Below, one piece after another: positions 1-8,814 of a DNA stretch of 64,000 nucleotides; the stretch's first letter is position 1, and every line of letters starts with the position of its first letter. The notes under the pieces are model-generated. The model saw only the letters and a list, made by a program, of their open reading frames with translations, had not been told where the DNA came from and ran no database searches. The stretch lies in NCBI RefSeq assembly GCF_001676615.1, contig NZ_LYXZ01000002.1:118295-182294 (forward strand), given 5' to 3'. Source of the DNA: Labrys sp. WJW (GTDB lineage: Bacteria > Pseudomonadota > Alphaproteobacteria > Rhizobiales > Labraceae). A program made the position numbers and the translations under genes.

Positions 1-269
1 AGATAGACCAGGAAGTTGGGCAGGGCGTAGGAAATGATGCCGCCTATCGCGTAGAAGCGCAGAAAGGGCGGCGTCAGGGGCAAGGCTTCCCGGCGGAGGG
101 CCAGCACGGCGCCGATGACCAGGGCACTGCCCGCAGAAATCAGCAGCGTCCATACGGCCGGCGGTATCCCTGCTGCGCCGGATAATTTTCCGAGCGGAAA
201 ATAGAGGCCGAGAAACGTGCCGGTCGCGAGGAGGAGAAAGACAGGTGCCGGTGAATTGGAAGCGGGCAT
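1..269 (-). CDS. DMT/EamA-family permease, N-terminal part (cut by window edge)
   Basis: The minus strand reads from an ATG at 269 to the window edge without a stop. The translation begins MPASNSPAPVFLLLATGTFL and contains three hydrophobic stretches (about residues 9-30, 40-60 and 74-89) separated by short charged loops. This matches the first helices of drug/metabolite transporter (EamA) permeases, which export small metabolites across the inner membrane. The gene is divergent from the LysE gene at 341, so the roughly 70-base gap probably carries both promoters. Only about 89 codons are visible and the substrate cannot be inferred. Confidence 0.6.
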   Translation of the reverse strand, partial: MPASNSPAPVFLLLATGTFLGLYFPLGKLSGAAGIPPAVWTLLISAGSALVIGAVLALRREALPLTPPFLRFYAIGGIISYALPNFLVY

Positions 270-340
270 GAACGAGCTTGTGCGGGCTTGATGGGAAGGA
301 AGCGCATGCCCGCTTGCGTCGGGACGCCGGCCGTGCAGCA

Positions 341-1015
341 ATGAACGATCCCATAGCCGCCAGGCCGATTCCCATGTTCGATGTTTCCCTGCTCGCCGCA
401 ACCTTTTTTGCCGGCTTCCTCTATACGATCTCACCCGGACCCGCCTTCCTGGCTTTGTTTGCGCTCGGCGCGGCGAAGGGGCGCACGCCCGGCGCCTGGT
501 TCATGACCGGCCATCTCGTCGGCGACATCCTGTGGTCGGTGGCGGCCCTGGCGGCGATCGTCGGCGTGAGCCAGATCGGCCCGACGCTGTTCGACATCCT
601 CGGCATCTGCTGCGGGCTCTACCTGATCTATATGGGCGCAAGGGCCGTGATGACGCGCCGGGACGGCAAGGCTGCCGTGATCGGGGCCGACCGGCCCCTG
701 GTCAACGGCGTGATCTTCGGCATCACCAATCCGAAATCCTATCCGGTGGCGCTCGCCACCTTCGGCGCGCTGGTGGCGCCCTATGGCGATCACATCACCT
801 GGGCCGCGACGCCCGGCTTGATCATGGCTGCTTTTCTCGGCTTCGTGGCGGCGGACTTCATCCTCTATGTCGCCATCGGCCTCAGGCCGGTGCGGGCTTT
901 CTTTGCGCGCTATGGTGTCTGGGTGACCAGGATCGTGGGCGTCGTCTTCATCGGCTTCGGCCTGAAATCGCTCCTCGACGGCGCACGCGGACTGGCGAGT
1001 TCCGCGCGCGGGTAA
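341..1015 (+). CDS. LysE-family amino acid/metabolite exporter
   Basis: This 224-residue membrane protein has the LysE/RhtB family signature near its start (TISPGPAFLALFALGAAKG) and a later NPKSYPVALATFGALVAPYG segment that corresponds to the family's NPK motif. About six hydrophobic segments fit the family. LysE proteins export amino acids or related small molecules; the substrate here is unknown. The ATG at 341 is chosen because the longer reading needs a TTG start inside the divergent promoter region. An ATG at 374 is also possible and would still keep the first helix. A fold-back repeat lies just downstream. Confidence 0.8.
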   Translation: MNDPIAARPIPMFDVSLLAATFFAGFLYTISPGPAFLALFALGAAKGRTPGAWFMTGHLVGDILWSVAALAAIVGVSQIGPTLFDILGICCGLYLIYMGARAVMTRRDGKAAVIGADRPLVNGVIFGITNPKSYPVALATFGALVAPYGDHITWAATPGLIMAAFLGFVAADFILYVAIGLRPVRAFFARYGVWVTRIVGVVFIGFGLKSLLDGARGLASSARG

Positions 1016-1047
1016 GAAGACCCTGAGGAGCAGGTAAATCCTATGGG

Positions 1048-1160
1048 GCTGTCATTCCCGGCGAGCCACGCAGGGGCGAGGGAAGGGGATCCAGGGACAA
1101 ATCCTCGAGCCCTCGCTCTTCCTCGCCATGCTCGTAAGCCGCTCGGCCGGGGATGACAGC
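1048..1160. repeat. Fold-back intergenic repeat bounded by a 15-bp imperfect inverted repeat
   Basis: The element begins GCTGTCATTCCCGGC and ends GCCGGGGATGACAGC, which pair with one mismatch across about 113 bases. The interior contains the phrase GGGGATCCAGGGAC. This layout resembles the short non-coding fold-back repeats scattered through many alphaproteobacterial genomes. It sits between the convergent LysE gene and the transporter permease gene and could act as a bidirectional transcription barrier. I see no coding sequence in it. Confidence 0.55.
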
Positions 1161-1198
1161 GCCACTCGTTTATCGAAGTCCCAATCGCGGCAGCAGCG

Positions 1199-3178
1199 TC
1201 ACCCCAAACGCTGGCGTGCCTTGGCGCTGGCACCGCCGATCAGGCGGTCGGCGATGATGCCGATGAAGGCGATGGCGAGGCCCGCGACGATGCCGCGGCC
1301 GGCATCCGCCTTGGCGAGGGCGATGAAGACCTCCTGGCCGAGATCGCGCGTGCCGATCATCGCACAGATGATGATCATGCTCAGCGACAAGAGGATGGTC
1401 TGGTTGATGCCGAGCATGATCTCCGGCAGCGCCATCGGCAATTGCACCAGGCGGAAGGTCTGCCAGCGCGTGCAGCCGGCCGTCTTGGCCGCCTCGATCA
1501 GGGTAGGAGGCACCTGGCGCAGGCCGTGATTGGTGTAGCGGATGGCCGGCACGATGGCGAAGGAGACCGTGGCGATCAGGGCGGTGACGTCACCGACCCG
1601 GAACAGCATGACGATCGGGATGATGAAGCAGAAGGACGGCAAGGTCTGCAGGGTGTCGACGATCGGTTCGATGATGCGGAACATACGATCGCTGCGCGAG
1701 GCCCAGACGCCGATCGGCATGCCGATCAGCATGGCGAGGACGGCCGAGACACCGCAGAGATAGACGGTCGACATCGTCTTCTGCCACAGGCCGGACGAGG
1801 CGCAGAACAGCACGAGGAGGCCGATGAGGAGGGCGAGGCGCCAGCCTGCCAGGCGATATCCAGCCAGCACCAGCAGCACCAGTGCGGCAAGCCAGGGAAT
1901 GGCCTCGCAAAAGGCCCGGATAGGGTTGAGCACATAGACCAGCAGCCCGACGCGCAAGGCTTCGATCACGTCGAAGAAATGCACGGTGATCCAGTCGACG
2001 CCGGCCTTCCACCAGGGCGCGGTCGACAAGGTCCAGCCGGGCGGGATCTTGGCAAGAGCGGGCAGGACGAGGCTCGCCAGCGTGGTCGCAGCCAACACGG
2101 CCAGGGCCAGGACGAGATGGGGATGGCGGGCGACGAGCCCGCTGCCCTCATGATGCACGGGCCGGCCCCCGCGATAGGCGAAGGCCTGCGAGAGGCGGTC
2201 GAGGGCGATGGCCAGCACCACGATGGCGAAACCCGCCTCCATGCCTTGGCCGATCTTGAGGGCACGCAGGGCCAGCAGCACGTCATAGCCGAGCCCGCCC
2301 GCGCCGATCATCGAGGAGATGATCACCATGTTGAGCGCCAGCATGATCACCTGGTTCACGCCGACCATCAGCAAAGGGCGCGCCGTGGGGATCAACACGC
2401 GCCAGAGTTTCTGGCGCGGCGTGCACCCCGCCATCACGGCAAAATCGGCGATCTCGGAGGGGATGCGCGACAACGCCACCATGGTGGCCCGCACCATCGG
2501 CGGCGTGGCGAAGATCGAGGTGGCGATCATCGCCGAAACCGGGCTGTTGCCGAACAGGATCAGCATGGGGATGAGATAGGCGAAGGTCGGGATCGTCTGC
2601 ATCAGATCGAGCGCCGGCGTGACCACCAGTTTCTCCAGCCTGGGAAAGCGCCAGGCAGCGATGCCGAGCAGCAGGCCCGTCAGTACGCAAAGCGGCACCG
2701 AGATCAGGATCAGGGCGAGGGTGAGCATGGCCCCCTGCCACTGGCCGAACAGAGCGATATAGCCAAAACAGGCTGCCATCAGCGCAGCAAGTCGCAGGCC
2801 CCCCGCCGCATGGCCGGCAATGATCGCAGCCGAAATCACGCCGAGCCAGGATAGCGTCGGTAGCGGGACACCCCATAATTTCAACGGCTTGGCCAGCAAT
2901 CCGAAAGCGATCTGGAGGGGAAGGTCGAGGACGGAGGCGATTGCCCGCGTCAGCCAGCTCAGATTACCTTTCATCCAGGCCATGAGGGCCGACATCCAAC
3001 TTGCGAAGGGCACGATCCAGTCGTCGGGCCAGGCGGAGAGCCAGCCCGCATTCGACCTCATGAGGTAGAGCGCGATGGCGAACAGGAAAGCGAGGCACCA
3101 GATCGCTGCCCAGGCCGTTACCCGGCCGCCAGGCGATGCGTGCGGCTGCGCGAGGGAAAGGGGGGCTGGCTTGCTCAA
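1199..3178 (-). CDS. proW: Betaine/choline-type ABC transporter permease, two fused permease domains
   Basis: This 659-residue protein contains two complete binding-protein-dependent permease domains. The first (about residues 150-335) has PALDLMQTIPTFAYLIPMLI followed by the EAA-type loop AVMAGCTPRQKLWRVLIPTA. The second (about 460-650) has DTLQTLPSFCFIIPIVMLFR and a matching loop AAKTAGCTRWQTFRLVQLP. ProW-type permeases are usually one domain of about 280-350 residues acting as a dimer, so this is a covalent dimer. The start is a TTG that overlaps the stop of the ATPase gene by four bases (TTGA), indicating translational coupling. With the ATPase and binding protein it forms an osmoprotectant or choline/betaine importer of the inner membrane. 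Confidence 0.85.
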   Translation of the reverse strand: MSKPAPLSLAQPHASPGGRVTAWAAIWCLAFLFAIALYLMRSNAGWLSAWPDDWIVPFASWMSALMAWMKGNLSWLTRAIASVLDLPLQIAFGLLAKPLKLWGVPLPTLSWLGVISAAIIAGHAAGGLRLAALMAACFGYIALFGQWQGAMLTLALILISVPLCVLTGLLLGIAAWRFPRLEKLVVTPALDLMQTIPTFAYLIPMLILFGNSPVSAMIATSIFATPPMVRATMVALSRIPSEIADFAVMAGCTPRQKLWRVLIPTARPLLMVGVNQVIMLALNMVIISSMIGAGGLGYDVLLALRALKIGQGMEAGFAIVVLAIALDRLSQAFAYRGGRPVHHEGSGLVARHPHLVLALAVLAATTLASLVLPALAKIPPGWTLSTAPWWKAGVDWITVHFFDVIEALRVGLLVYVLNPIRAFCEAIPWLAALVLLVLAGYRLAGWRLALLIGLLVLFCASSGLWQKTMSTVYLCGVSAVLAMLIGMPIGVWASRSDRMFRIIEPIVDTLQTLPSFCFIIPIVMLFRVGDVTALIATVSFAIVPAIRYTNHGLRQVPPTLIEAAKTAGCTRWQTFRLVQLPMALPEIMLGINQTILLSLSMIIICAMIGTRDLGQEVFIALAKADAGRGIVAGLAIAFIGIIADRLIGGASAKARQRLG

Positions 3179-4251
3179 GCGGCGTTCCTGCGCTGGTCGC
3201 CGCCGGTCAGGATGTCGAGCACGGCATCGGGCATGACTTCGCCCAGCAGGACGCCCGTGGGATCGCGGACTGCGAAGGGAGCCGCGGCGGCGATGATATC
3301 GGCAGCGAAAGAGGAAACCTTGTCCGTCGGGGCGAGACTGCCGGCATAGGCGGAGCCCGGCCGGGGAGGGCGCATGAGGCCATGGGCGGAGACCACTTTC
3401 GCCCGTTGGACGTCGCGGGTGAACTCCGCGACATAATCGGTTGCGGGCCGCGTGACGAGTTCCTCCGGCGTGCCGGTCTGGATGATGGCGCCATCCTTCA
3501 TGATGGCGACGCGATCGGCGAGGCGGATCGCCTCGTCGAAGTCATGGGTGATGAAGACGATGGTCTTGTGCAGCACCTTCTGCAGCCGGACGAGTTCGTC
3601 CTGCATCTCCCGGCGGATCAGCGGGTCGAGCGCGGAGAAGGGTTCGTCGAGGAACCAGAGTTCGGGCTTGGTGGCGAGGCTGCGCGCGATGCCGACGCGC
3701 TGCTGCTGGCCGCCCGAGAGCTCGCGCGGATAGAAGCCCTCGCGGCCGCGCAGGCCGACCAGGTCGACCATGTCCTGGGCGCGTTTCAGGCGTTCGGTTT
3801 TGGCAATGCCCTGGACTGCCAGCGGGAAGGCGACGTTCTCGATCACGCTCAGATGCGGCAGCAGGGCGAAGTTCTGGAACACCATGCCCATCTTGTGCCG
3901 GCGAAGCTCGATCATCTCCGCTTCGCTGGCCTTGAGCAGGTCCCTGCCATCGAATTCGACCATGCCGGCAGTCGGTTCGATCAATCTGGCCAGGCAACGC
4001 AGCAGCGTGGATTTGCCCGAACCGGACAGGCCCATGATGATGAAGATCTCGCCTTCATGCACGGTCAGACTCGCCTCGCGCACGGCGGCGACCAGGCTCG
4101 CCTTGGCAAGGTCCTCATCCGTCGGTCGCTGGCCGTGCCGTGCCAACTCGCGGGCGGCATTGGGGCCGAAGACCTTCCAGACGTCACGGCAGGCGAGCTT
4201 CACGGCTCGCGTGGCGGCGTCCGGGCCCGGCGAAGGGGTCGCGCCTTGCAT
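3175..4251 (-). CDS. proV: Betaine/choline-type ABC transporter ATP-binding protein
   Basis: This 358-residue ATPase has Walker A GLSGSGKSTLLRCLARLIEP, the ABC signature ELSGGQQQRVGIARSLA and Walker B ELWFLDEPFSALDP, and its opening (WKVFGPNAARELARHG) is typical of ProV/OpuAA proteins. It energises uptake of quaternary ammonium compounds. The ATG at 4251 is preceded by AAGAGGT at a suitable distance, so it is preferred over a longer frame. The C-terminal region after about residue 245 is in the position of the CBS domains of ProV but only weakly resembles them. The next gene starts inside its stop codon. Confidence 0.9.
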   Translation of the reverse strand: MQGATPSPGPDAATRAVKLACRDVWKVFGPNAARELARHGQRPTDEDLAKASLVAAVREASLTVHEGEIFIIMGLSGSGKSTLLRCLARLIEPTAGMVEFDGRDLLKASEAEMIELRRHKMGMVFQNFALLPHLSVIENVAFPLAVQGIAKTERLKRAQDMVDLVGLRGREGFYPRELSGGQQQRVGIARSLATKPELWFLDEPFSALDPLIRREMQDELVRLQKVLHKTIVFITHDFDEAIRLADRVAIMKDGAIIQTGTPEELVTRPATDYVAEFTRDVQRAKVVSAHGLMRPPRPGSAYAGSLAPTDKVSSFAADIIAAAAPFAVRDPTGVLLGEVMPDAVLDILTGGDQRRNAA

Positions 4252-4361
4252 CGATACCTCTTGAATGCATCGGGTAGCCGACGGGCGGATCTCCGGATCC
4301 GCCCGCAACGACGGCGTCAGCCGCGGGGCATGGCGGGTCCGTTATCGCCTGCCATAGGGGT

Positions 4362-5333
4362 TCACTGTGCCCAGGCTTTCCAGGTTGCTTCGTGATCGGT
4401 GACCCACTTGGCCGCGACTTCGTCCAGGCTCTTGCCTTCGAGGTCGACCTGGCCGCTCAGCTTGTTGAGCTCGTCGGTTTCGATCGTGTAGGCCTTGGCG
4501 ACCTTGTAGGCCACAGGCCATTTGTCCTTCATGCCGGACCAGGCATATTTCCAGATCTCGCCATGCGGCTTGCCGCAGTCATATTTGGCATCGGGGTTGG
4601 TGCCCCATTTCGGATCGGTGTAGCAGGCCGGCTCGTATTCGGGGAATTGCACCCACTCGCCCTGATATTTTGCCGTGGCCCAATGCGGCGAATAGATCCA
4701 CAGCATGATCGGCGCCTTGCGCTGATAGGCGGAATCGAGTTCGGCGAACATGGCGCCATCCGTGCCGGCATGAATGACCGTGAAGGGCAGCTTCAGCGCT
4801 GCCACGCGTTCGTCATCGAAGCCTTCCCAGGTCACGGGCCCACCGAGATAGCGCCCCTTGGGCGCGGTATCGGGCGTAGAGAAGGCTTCAGCGCATTTCG
4901 GGTCCAGCAGGGCCTTCCAATCGGGCAGTCCGGGGCATTTCTCCTTCATATAGATCGGATACCACCACTCCTCCTTGGCCTTGGGGCCGAGCTTGCCCAG
5001 GCGTTCGGTCTGCTTGGTGGCATCGGAGGCCTTCATGGCCTCGCCGGCGGTGGTGTCCCAGAATTCGACGCCGAGAGTCAGGTCGCCATTGGTGAGGCCG
5101 GTGGTCAGGCTGGAGAGATAGTCCGCGGTCGGATATTCGACGGTATATCCGAGTTTTTCGAGGATGCCGCCCAGGATCTTGGCGTTGAGGTTGACGCTGG
5201 TCCAGTCGAACAAGGCAATCTTGATGGGATCCGAGGATTCCGGCGAGGCCGCCGAGGCCGGCGAGATCCCCACGAGCAAAGCGAGCGCCGCGGCCGCAAA
5301 GCCGCTGCGTTGAAATACTTTCAGGCAGTCCAT
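4362..5333 (-). CDS. proX: Betaine/choline-type ABC transporter substrate-binding protein
   Basis: The 323-residue protein starts with a Sec signal peptide (MDCLKVFQRSGFAAAALALL, cleavage near ASA-A). It continues as an OpuAC-type periplasmic binding domain, with conserved Trp/Tyr-rich segments (KEEWWYPIYMKEKCPGLPDW, IMLWIYSPHWATAKYQGEWV) expected for a cation-pi cage that binds a quaternary amine. The ATG at 5333 is preceded by GGAAGG nine bases upstream. It is first in the operon, 110 bases before the ATPase. The ligand (glycine betaine, proline betaine, choline or carnitine) cannot be settled from sequence. Confidence 0.87.
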   Translation of the reverse strand: MDCLKVFQRSGFAAAALALLVGISPASAASPESSDPIKIALFDWTSVNLNAKILGGILEKLGYTVEYPTADYLSSLTTGLTNGDLTLGVEFWDTTAGEAMKASDATKQTERLGKLGPKAKEEWWYPIYMKEKCPGLPDWKALLDPKCAEAFSTPDTAPKGRYLGGPVTWEGFDDERVAALKLPFTVIHAGTDGAMFAELDSAYQRKAPIMLWIYSPHWATAKYQGEWVQFPEYEPACYTDPKWGTNPDAKYDCGKPHGEIWKYAWSGMKDKWPVAYKVAKAYTIETDELNKLSGQVDLEGKSLDEVAAKWVTDHEATWKAWAQ

Positions 5334-5451
5334 GATTGGCACCCTTCCGTCTCTCTGAATGGCCGGCCGGCGCTTGTGCCTCTTGTGAGCGAACTCTGTC
5401 GCCCGGGGTCTGTCGCCACTGCCGATCGTGAAAGTGTGGCCCAGAGATCGC

Positions 5452-5479
5452 TCTTGGGCAAGTTATTTTCGTGCCAAGA
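5452..5479. promoter_or_regulatory. Operator-like inverted repeat upstream of the betaine-type transporter
   Basis: TCTTGG and CCAAGA form the outer arms of an interrupted inverted repeat with a 16-base centre, extended inward by GCA/TGC with one skipped base. It lies about 120 bases upstream of the binding-protein start in the 319-base gap shared with the divergent DUF817 gene. The dyad is the size of a dimeric regulator site, but no regulator is encoded next to it, so the assignment is tentative. The rest of the gap shows nothing recognisable. Confidence 0.3.
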
Positions 5480-5652
5480 ATATTGGCTATATTTCAGAAT
5501 GTTACTGATACTTCTTTGGGCGCTTTGCTCGAAAAGGCGGCGCCCGCTTCATGCCGGATTCGTGCGGAGTATCGATGGATCCTGCACCGGGATTTCACGA
5601 TGGGACCAATGCGCCTGCATCGAGGCTGCAAATGCGCCTGCCAGGATTGGGC

Positions 5653-6465
5653 ATGGCAATGCTCAGGCTCTTCCTTCGCGAATTCTGGCTGTTCGGCCTC
5701 AAGCAGGCCTGGGCCTGCCTGTTCGGCGGCTCCTTCCTCGCCCTGATCCTGGCGACCCGCTTCTATTATCCCGAAGGCGCCTGGCTTGGCCGCTACGATT
5801 TCCTCTGCTTTGCGGCTTTAGGCATTCAGGGCCTTCTGCTGGCGCTCAAGCTCGAGACCTGGGAAGAGGCCGCCGTGATCGCGGTCTTCCACGTCGTCGG
5901 CACCATCATGGAGATCTACAAGACCCAGGCTGGTTCCTGGGCCTATCCCGAGCCAAGCCTGCTCAGGATCGGCGAAGTGCCATTGTTCTCGGGCTTCATG
6001 TATTCGGCCGTCGGCAGCTATATCGCCCGGGCGGCTCGCCTGTTCGACTTTCGCTACAGCTGCTATCCGCGCATGCGCTGGACGATCCTGCTGGCGGCGT
6101 TGATCTATGTGAATTTCTTCACTCACCATTTCCTGCCGGACATTCGCCTCGGCCTGTTCGCCGCCATCGGCATCCTGTTCTGGCGCACGCAGATCTATTT
6201 CACGGTGGATCGCGAGCCGCGTTCCATGCCCCTGCTGCTCGGCTTCCTACTGGTCGCCTTCTTCATCTGGATCGCCGAGAACATCGGCAGTTTCGGCCAG
6301 GTCTGGATCTATCCCAACCAGCGCCATGGCTTTGCCCTGGTCTCCCCGGGCAAGCTCGGTGCCTGGTATCTGTTGATGATCGTCAGCTTCGTGCTGGTGT
6401 CGCTGGTGCACCGGCCGGTATTGCTGAGACGCGCTTCCCGCCGACCGGAGCCTATTGCCGGCTGA
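5653..6465 (+). CDS. DUF817-family integral membrane protein
   Basis: The 270-residue product matches the DUF817 (YoaT-like) family: an N-terminal WLFGLKQAWACLFGG segment, the central GTIMEIYKTQAGSWAYPEPS motif, a VNFFTHHFLPDIR stretch and the terminal FFIWIAENIGSFGQVWIYPN. About eight hydrophobic segments are visible. The family has no established biochemical function. ATG 5653 is chosen because AGGA lies six bases upstream; longer frames lack a ribosome binding site. It overlaps the stop of the convergent thioesterase gene by 14 bases. Confidence 0.78.
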   Translation: MAMLRLFLREFWLFGLKQAWACLFGGSFLALILATRFYYPEGAWLGRYDFLCFAALGIQGLLLALKLETWEEAAVIAVFHVVGTIMEIYKTQAGSWAYPEPSLLRIGEVPLFSGFMYSAVGSYIARAARLFDFRYSCYPRMRWTILLAALIYVNFFTHHFLPDIRLGLFAAIGILFWRTQIYFTVDREPRSMPLLLGFLLVAFFIWIAENIGSFGQVWIYPNQRHGFALVSPGKLGAWYLLMIVSFVLVSLVHRPVLLRRASRRPEPIAG

Positions 6466-6982
6466 GCGGCGCCGGGGTTCGTATGGCGCGGCCGACGATC
6501 TCGGGGGTAGGCAGATAGCCGTGCGAGGTGCGCATCTCGGCAAGATTGTCGATGATGTCGCACGGGAAAGGGGCCACCCGCCGGGTCGCCATGTCGATGT
6601 TGAGGGAAATCAACTCACAGGTCGCCGACACCCAGCCTTCGGTGGCGTGGCAGAGTTCCTCATAGATGTGCAAGCGCTTTTCGTCATAGCCGACCAGTTG
6701 CAGGCGCACCCGCACGGGGTCGTCGAGGTGAAGTTCACGTTTGTAGATGACATGCACTTCGCCTGTGAAGAACGACATGCCTCGCTCGTGGATGTAATCC
6801 TCGCCCAGACCGACGAGCGACAGTGCCTCGCCAAGGGCGTTGTCGAACAGCACGTGATAATAGGCCATGTTCAGATGGCCGTTATAGTCGATCCAATGCG
6901 GCTCGATGCGCATCTGCGAGGATACGAACGGCGCGAAGAACAATGCCGGCAATTTGCTGGTGTCAAACATCTCCGCCCCCAC
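6452..6982 (-). CDS. Hotdog-fold acyl-CoA thioesterase
   Basis: The 176-residue protein is a single hotdog domain of the 4-hydroxybenzoyl-CoA thioesterase type. Its catalytic-region motif WIDYNGHLNMAYYHVLFDNA contains the Asp and the Asn-Gly-His expected near the CoA thioester. Related enzymes are found in carnitine catabolism, where they cleave betainyl-CoA, and a betaine-type importer lies nearby, so that substrate is possible. No carnitine dehydrogenase or cleavage enzyme is in the window, so the substrate is left open. The start is a GTG at 6982 with GGAAG upstream; an ATG four codons further in (6970) is an alternative. Confidence 0.75.
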   Translation of the reverse strand: MGAEMFDTSKLPALFFAPFVSSQMRIEPHWIDYNGHLNMAYYHVLFDNALGEALSLVGLGEDYIHERGMSFFTGEVHVIYKRELHLDDPVRVRLQLVGYDEKRLHIYEELCHATEGWVSATCELISLNIDMATRRVAPFPCDIIDNLAEMRTSHGYLPTPEIVGRAIRTPAPLSRQ

Positions 6983-7180
6983 GCCACAAAGTCTTCCGCC
7001 CTCTCAATCCACTTCAAACTGAATATCCGAACCTGTTGGGCAGGCTCGGATATTCAGTTCGTTTCAGAACTGTCCGCACCGAACGAGGGCGGATCGATCA
7101 CGATCGCGATACCCTCTGGCGCAGGCCTTCCAAGTCAGTGTATGCCAAATGGCTGATACCTCAAGAAAAAGTAGCATATT

Positions 7181-8593
7181 ATGGTCAATTCCGGCGCAAA
7201 TTCCCGGCGCTACCACCCAGAAGATCTGTCCGCCGTCTGCGATGCCCTTGCCGGGCAATTCGGTCCGCGCTTTTCGGCAGGCCAGGCCCTGCGCGACCAG
7301 CATGCGAGCACGCTGACCTGGCTGCCGGCGCAGGCGCCGGATGCCGTGGTCTTTCCCGAGAATGAAGGAGAAGTGGCCGACATCGTCCGGCTGTGCGCCC
7401 GTCATGGCGTGCCGATCATTCCCTATGGTACCGGGACCGGCCTGGAGGGGCACGTCAATGCGCCGGAAGGCGGCATCTCCGTCGACACCAGCCGCATGAA
7501 CGCCATCGTGGCCGTGCATGCCGAAGACCTCGATGCCGTGGTGCAGCCAGGGGTCACGCGCAAGCAGCTCAACGACTATCTGCGCGACCAGGGATTGTTC
7601 TTCCCCATCGATCCCGGCGCCGACGCTTCCCTGGGCGGCATGGCGGCGACGCGCGCTTCGGGCACCAATGCCGTGCGCTACGGCACCATGAAGGACAACG
7701 TCCTTTCGCTGCGTGCGGTGCTGGCCAATGGCGAGATCATCTCGACGGCGAGCCGTGCCAAGAAGAGCTCGGCCGGCTATGATCTCACCCGCCTGCTCGT
7801 TGGTTCGGAGGGAACGCTCGGCCTCATCACCGAAGTGACGTTGCGCCTGCATGGCATACCCGAGGCCATCAGCGCGGGCGTTTGCCCCTTCGGCAGCGAG
7901 AAGGCTGCCTGTGATGCGGTGATCGCCACCATCCAGTCCGGGCTTGCCGTGGCGCGCATCGAGCTGCTCGACACCTTGATGGTGAAGGCAGCCAATGCCT
8001 ATTCCGGTCTCGGCCTGCCGGAGACCCCGATGCTGTTCCTGGAATTCCACGGCAGCGACGCTGGCGTGGCCGAGCAGGCCGAGCGCTTCGGCGAAATCGC
8101 CGCCGAGTTCGGCGGCGGTCCCTTCACCTGGGCCACCAAGCCCGAGGAGCGCACCAAGCTGTGGGCGGCGCGCCACAATGCCTATTGGGCGGTCAAGTCC
8201 ATGTGGCAGGGGGCCGAGATCGTCGCAACCGATGTCTGCGTGCCGCTGTCGCGCCTGGCCGAATGCGTGGCCGAAACACGACGGGACATCGATGCCACCG
8301 GCCTGATCGCCCCGATCGTGGGCCATGTCGGCGACGGCAATTTCCACGTGCAGCCGATGATCGACATGAGCGACCCCGGCGAGATCGCCGCCTGCGAGGG
8401 GTTCCTCGAACGGCTGGTGGAGCGGGCGCTGGCCATGGAAGGCACCTGCACGGGCGAGCATGGCGTGGGGCAGGGCAAGCGCAAATATCTCAAAGCCGAG
8501 CATGGCGCTCCGGCCCTGGCAGCAATGCAGGCGATCAAGCAGGCCCTGGACCCGGCAGGCATCATGAATCCCGGCAAGATTTTTCCTGATTGA
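7181..8593 (+). CDS. FAD-linked D-lactate/glycolate-type dehydrogenase
   Basis: The 470-residue protein has an N-terminal FAD-binding domain with the PYGTGTGLEG motif (about residues 83-92), a second FAD-contact region (GADASLGGMAATRASGTNA), and a C-terminal FAD-oxidase domain ending in GEHGVGQGKRKYLKAEHG. Together these are typical of D-lactate dehydrogenase (cytochrome) and GlcD-like enzymes. It should oxidise a D-2-hydroxyacid and pass electrons to the respiratory chain. It is a stand-alone gene without glcE/glcF partners, which favours the D-lactate dehydrogenase type. The first ATG gives a full-length family protein. A perfect 11-bp hairpin follows. Confidence 0.87.
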   Translation: MVNSGANSRRYHPEDLSAVCDALAGQFGPRFSAGQALRDQHASTLTWLPAQAPDAVVFPENEGEVADIVRLCARHGVPIIPYGTGTGLEGHVNAPEGGISVDTSRMNAIVAVHAEDLDAVVQPGVTRKQLNDYLRDQGLFFPIDPGADASLGGMAATRASGTNAVRYGTMKDNVLSLRAVLANGEIISTASRAKKSSAGYDLTRLLVGSEGTLGLITEVTLRLHGIPEAISAGVCPFGSEKAACDAVIATIQSGLAVARIELLDTLMVKAANAYSGLGLPETPMLFLEFHGSDAGVAEQAERFGEIAAEFGGGPFTWATKPEERTKLWAARHNAYWAVKSMWQGAEIVATDVCVPLSRLAECVAETRRDIDATGLIAPIVGHVGDGNFHVQPMIDMSDPGEIAACEGFLERLVERALAMEGTCTGEHGVGQGKRKYLKAEHGAPALAAMQAIKQALDPAGIMNPGKIFPD

Positions 8594-8655
8594 GCGGGCA
8601 GGCCAGGGTCTGACGCTCGTTCGAGCAGCCGGTTTCCGGGCCCCTGCAAAAAGCA

Positions 8656-8690
8656 ACAGGCGGATGCTCCCCGTGGAAACATCCGCCTGT
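8656..8690 (+). terminator. Hairpin downstream of the D-lactate dehydrogenase gene
   Basis: ACAGGCGGATG and CATCCGCCTGT form a perfect 11-bp stem with a 13-base loop, 60 bases after the stop codon. It is followed by CGTCTTCATTC rather than a run of T, so it is a likely but imperfect terminator. Confidence 0.55.
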
Positions 8691-8814
8691 CGTCTTCATT
8701 CATCTTGGGCACTCATCCGGGTGCCTGTCGAGCCTTGCCTGCGGCCAGGCTCAGCTCTGTTTGTTCAAGGATAGTACCGGCCCGGTCCCTCCCAGCCGTG
8801 GAACCTATCCTCTC

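Noticed and set aside
1442..2854. A long plus-strand open frame opposite the fused permease gene
   Set aside because: Its translation is rich in Arg, Gln, His and Asp with no domain pattern, the usual result of reading opposite a GC-rich gene; the permease on the other strand has clear motifs.
4392..6518. A 700-residue plus-strand frame over the binding-protein and DUF817 region
   Set aside because: It is antisense to the binding-protein gene, which has a signal peptide and family motifs, and is out of frame with the DUF817 protein.
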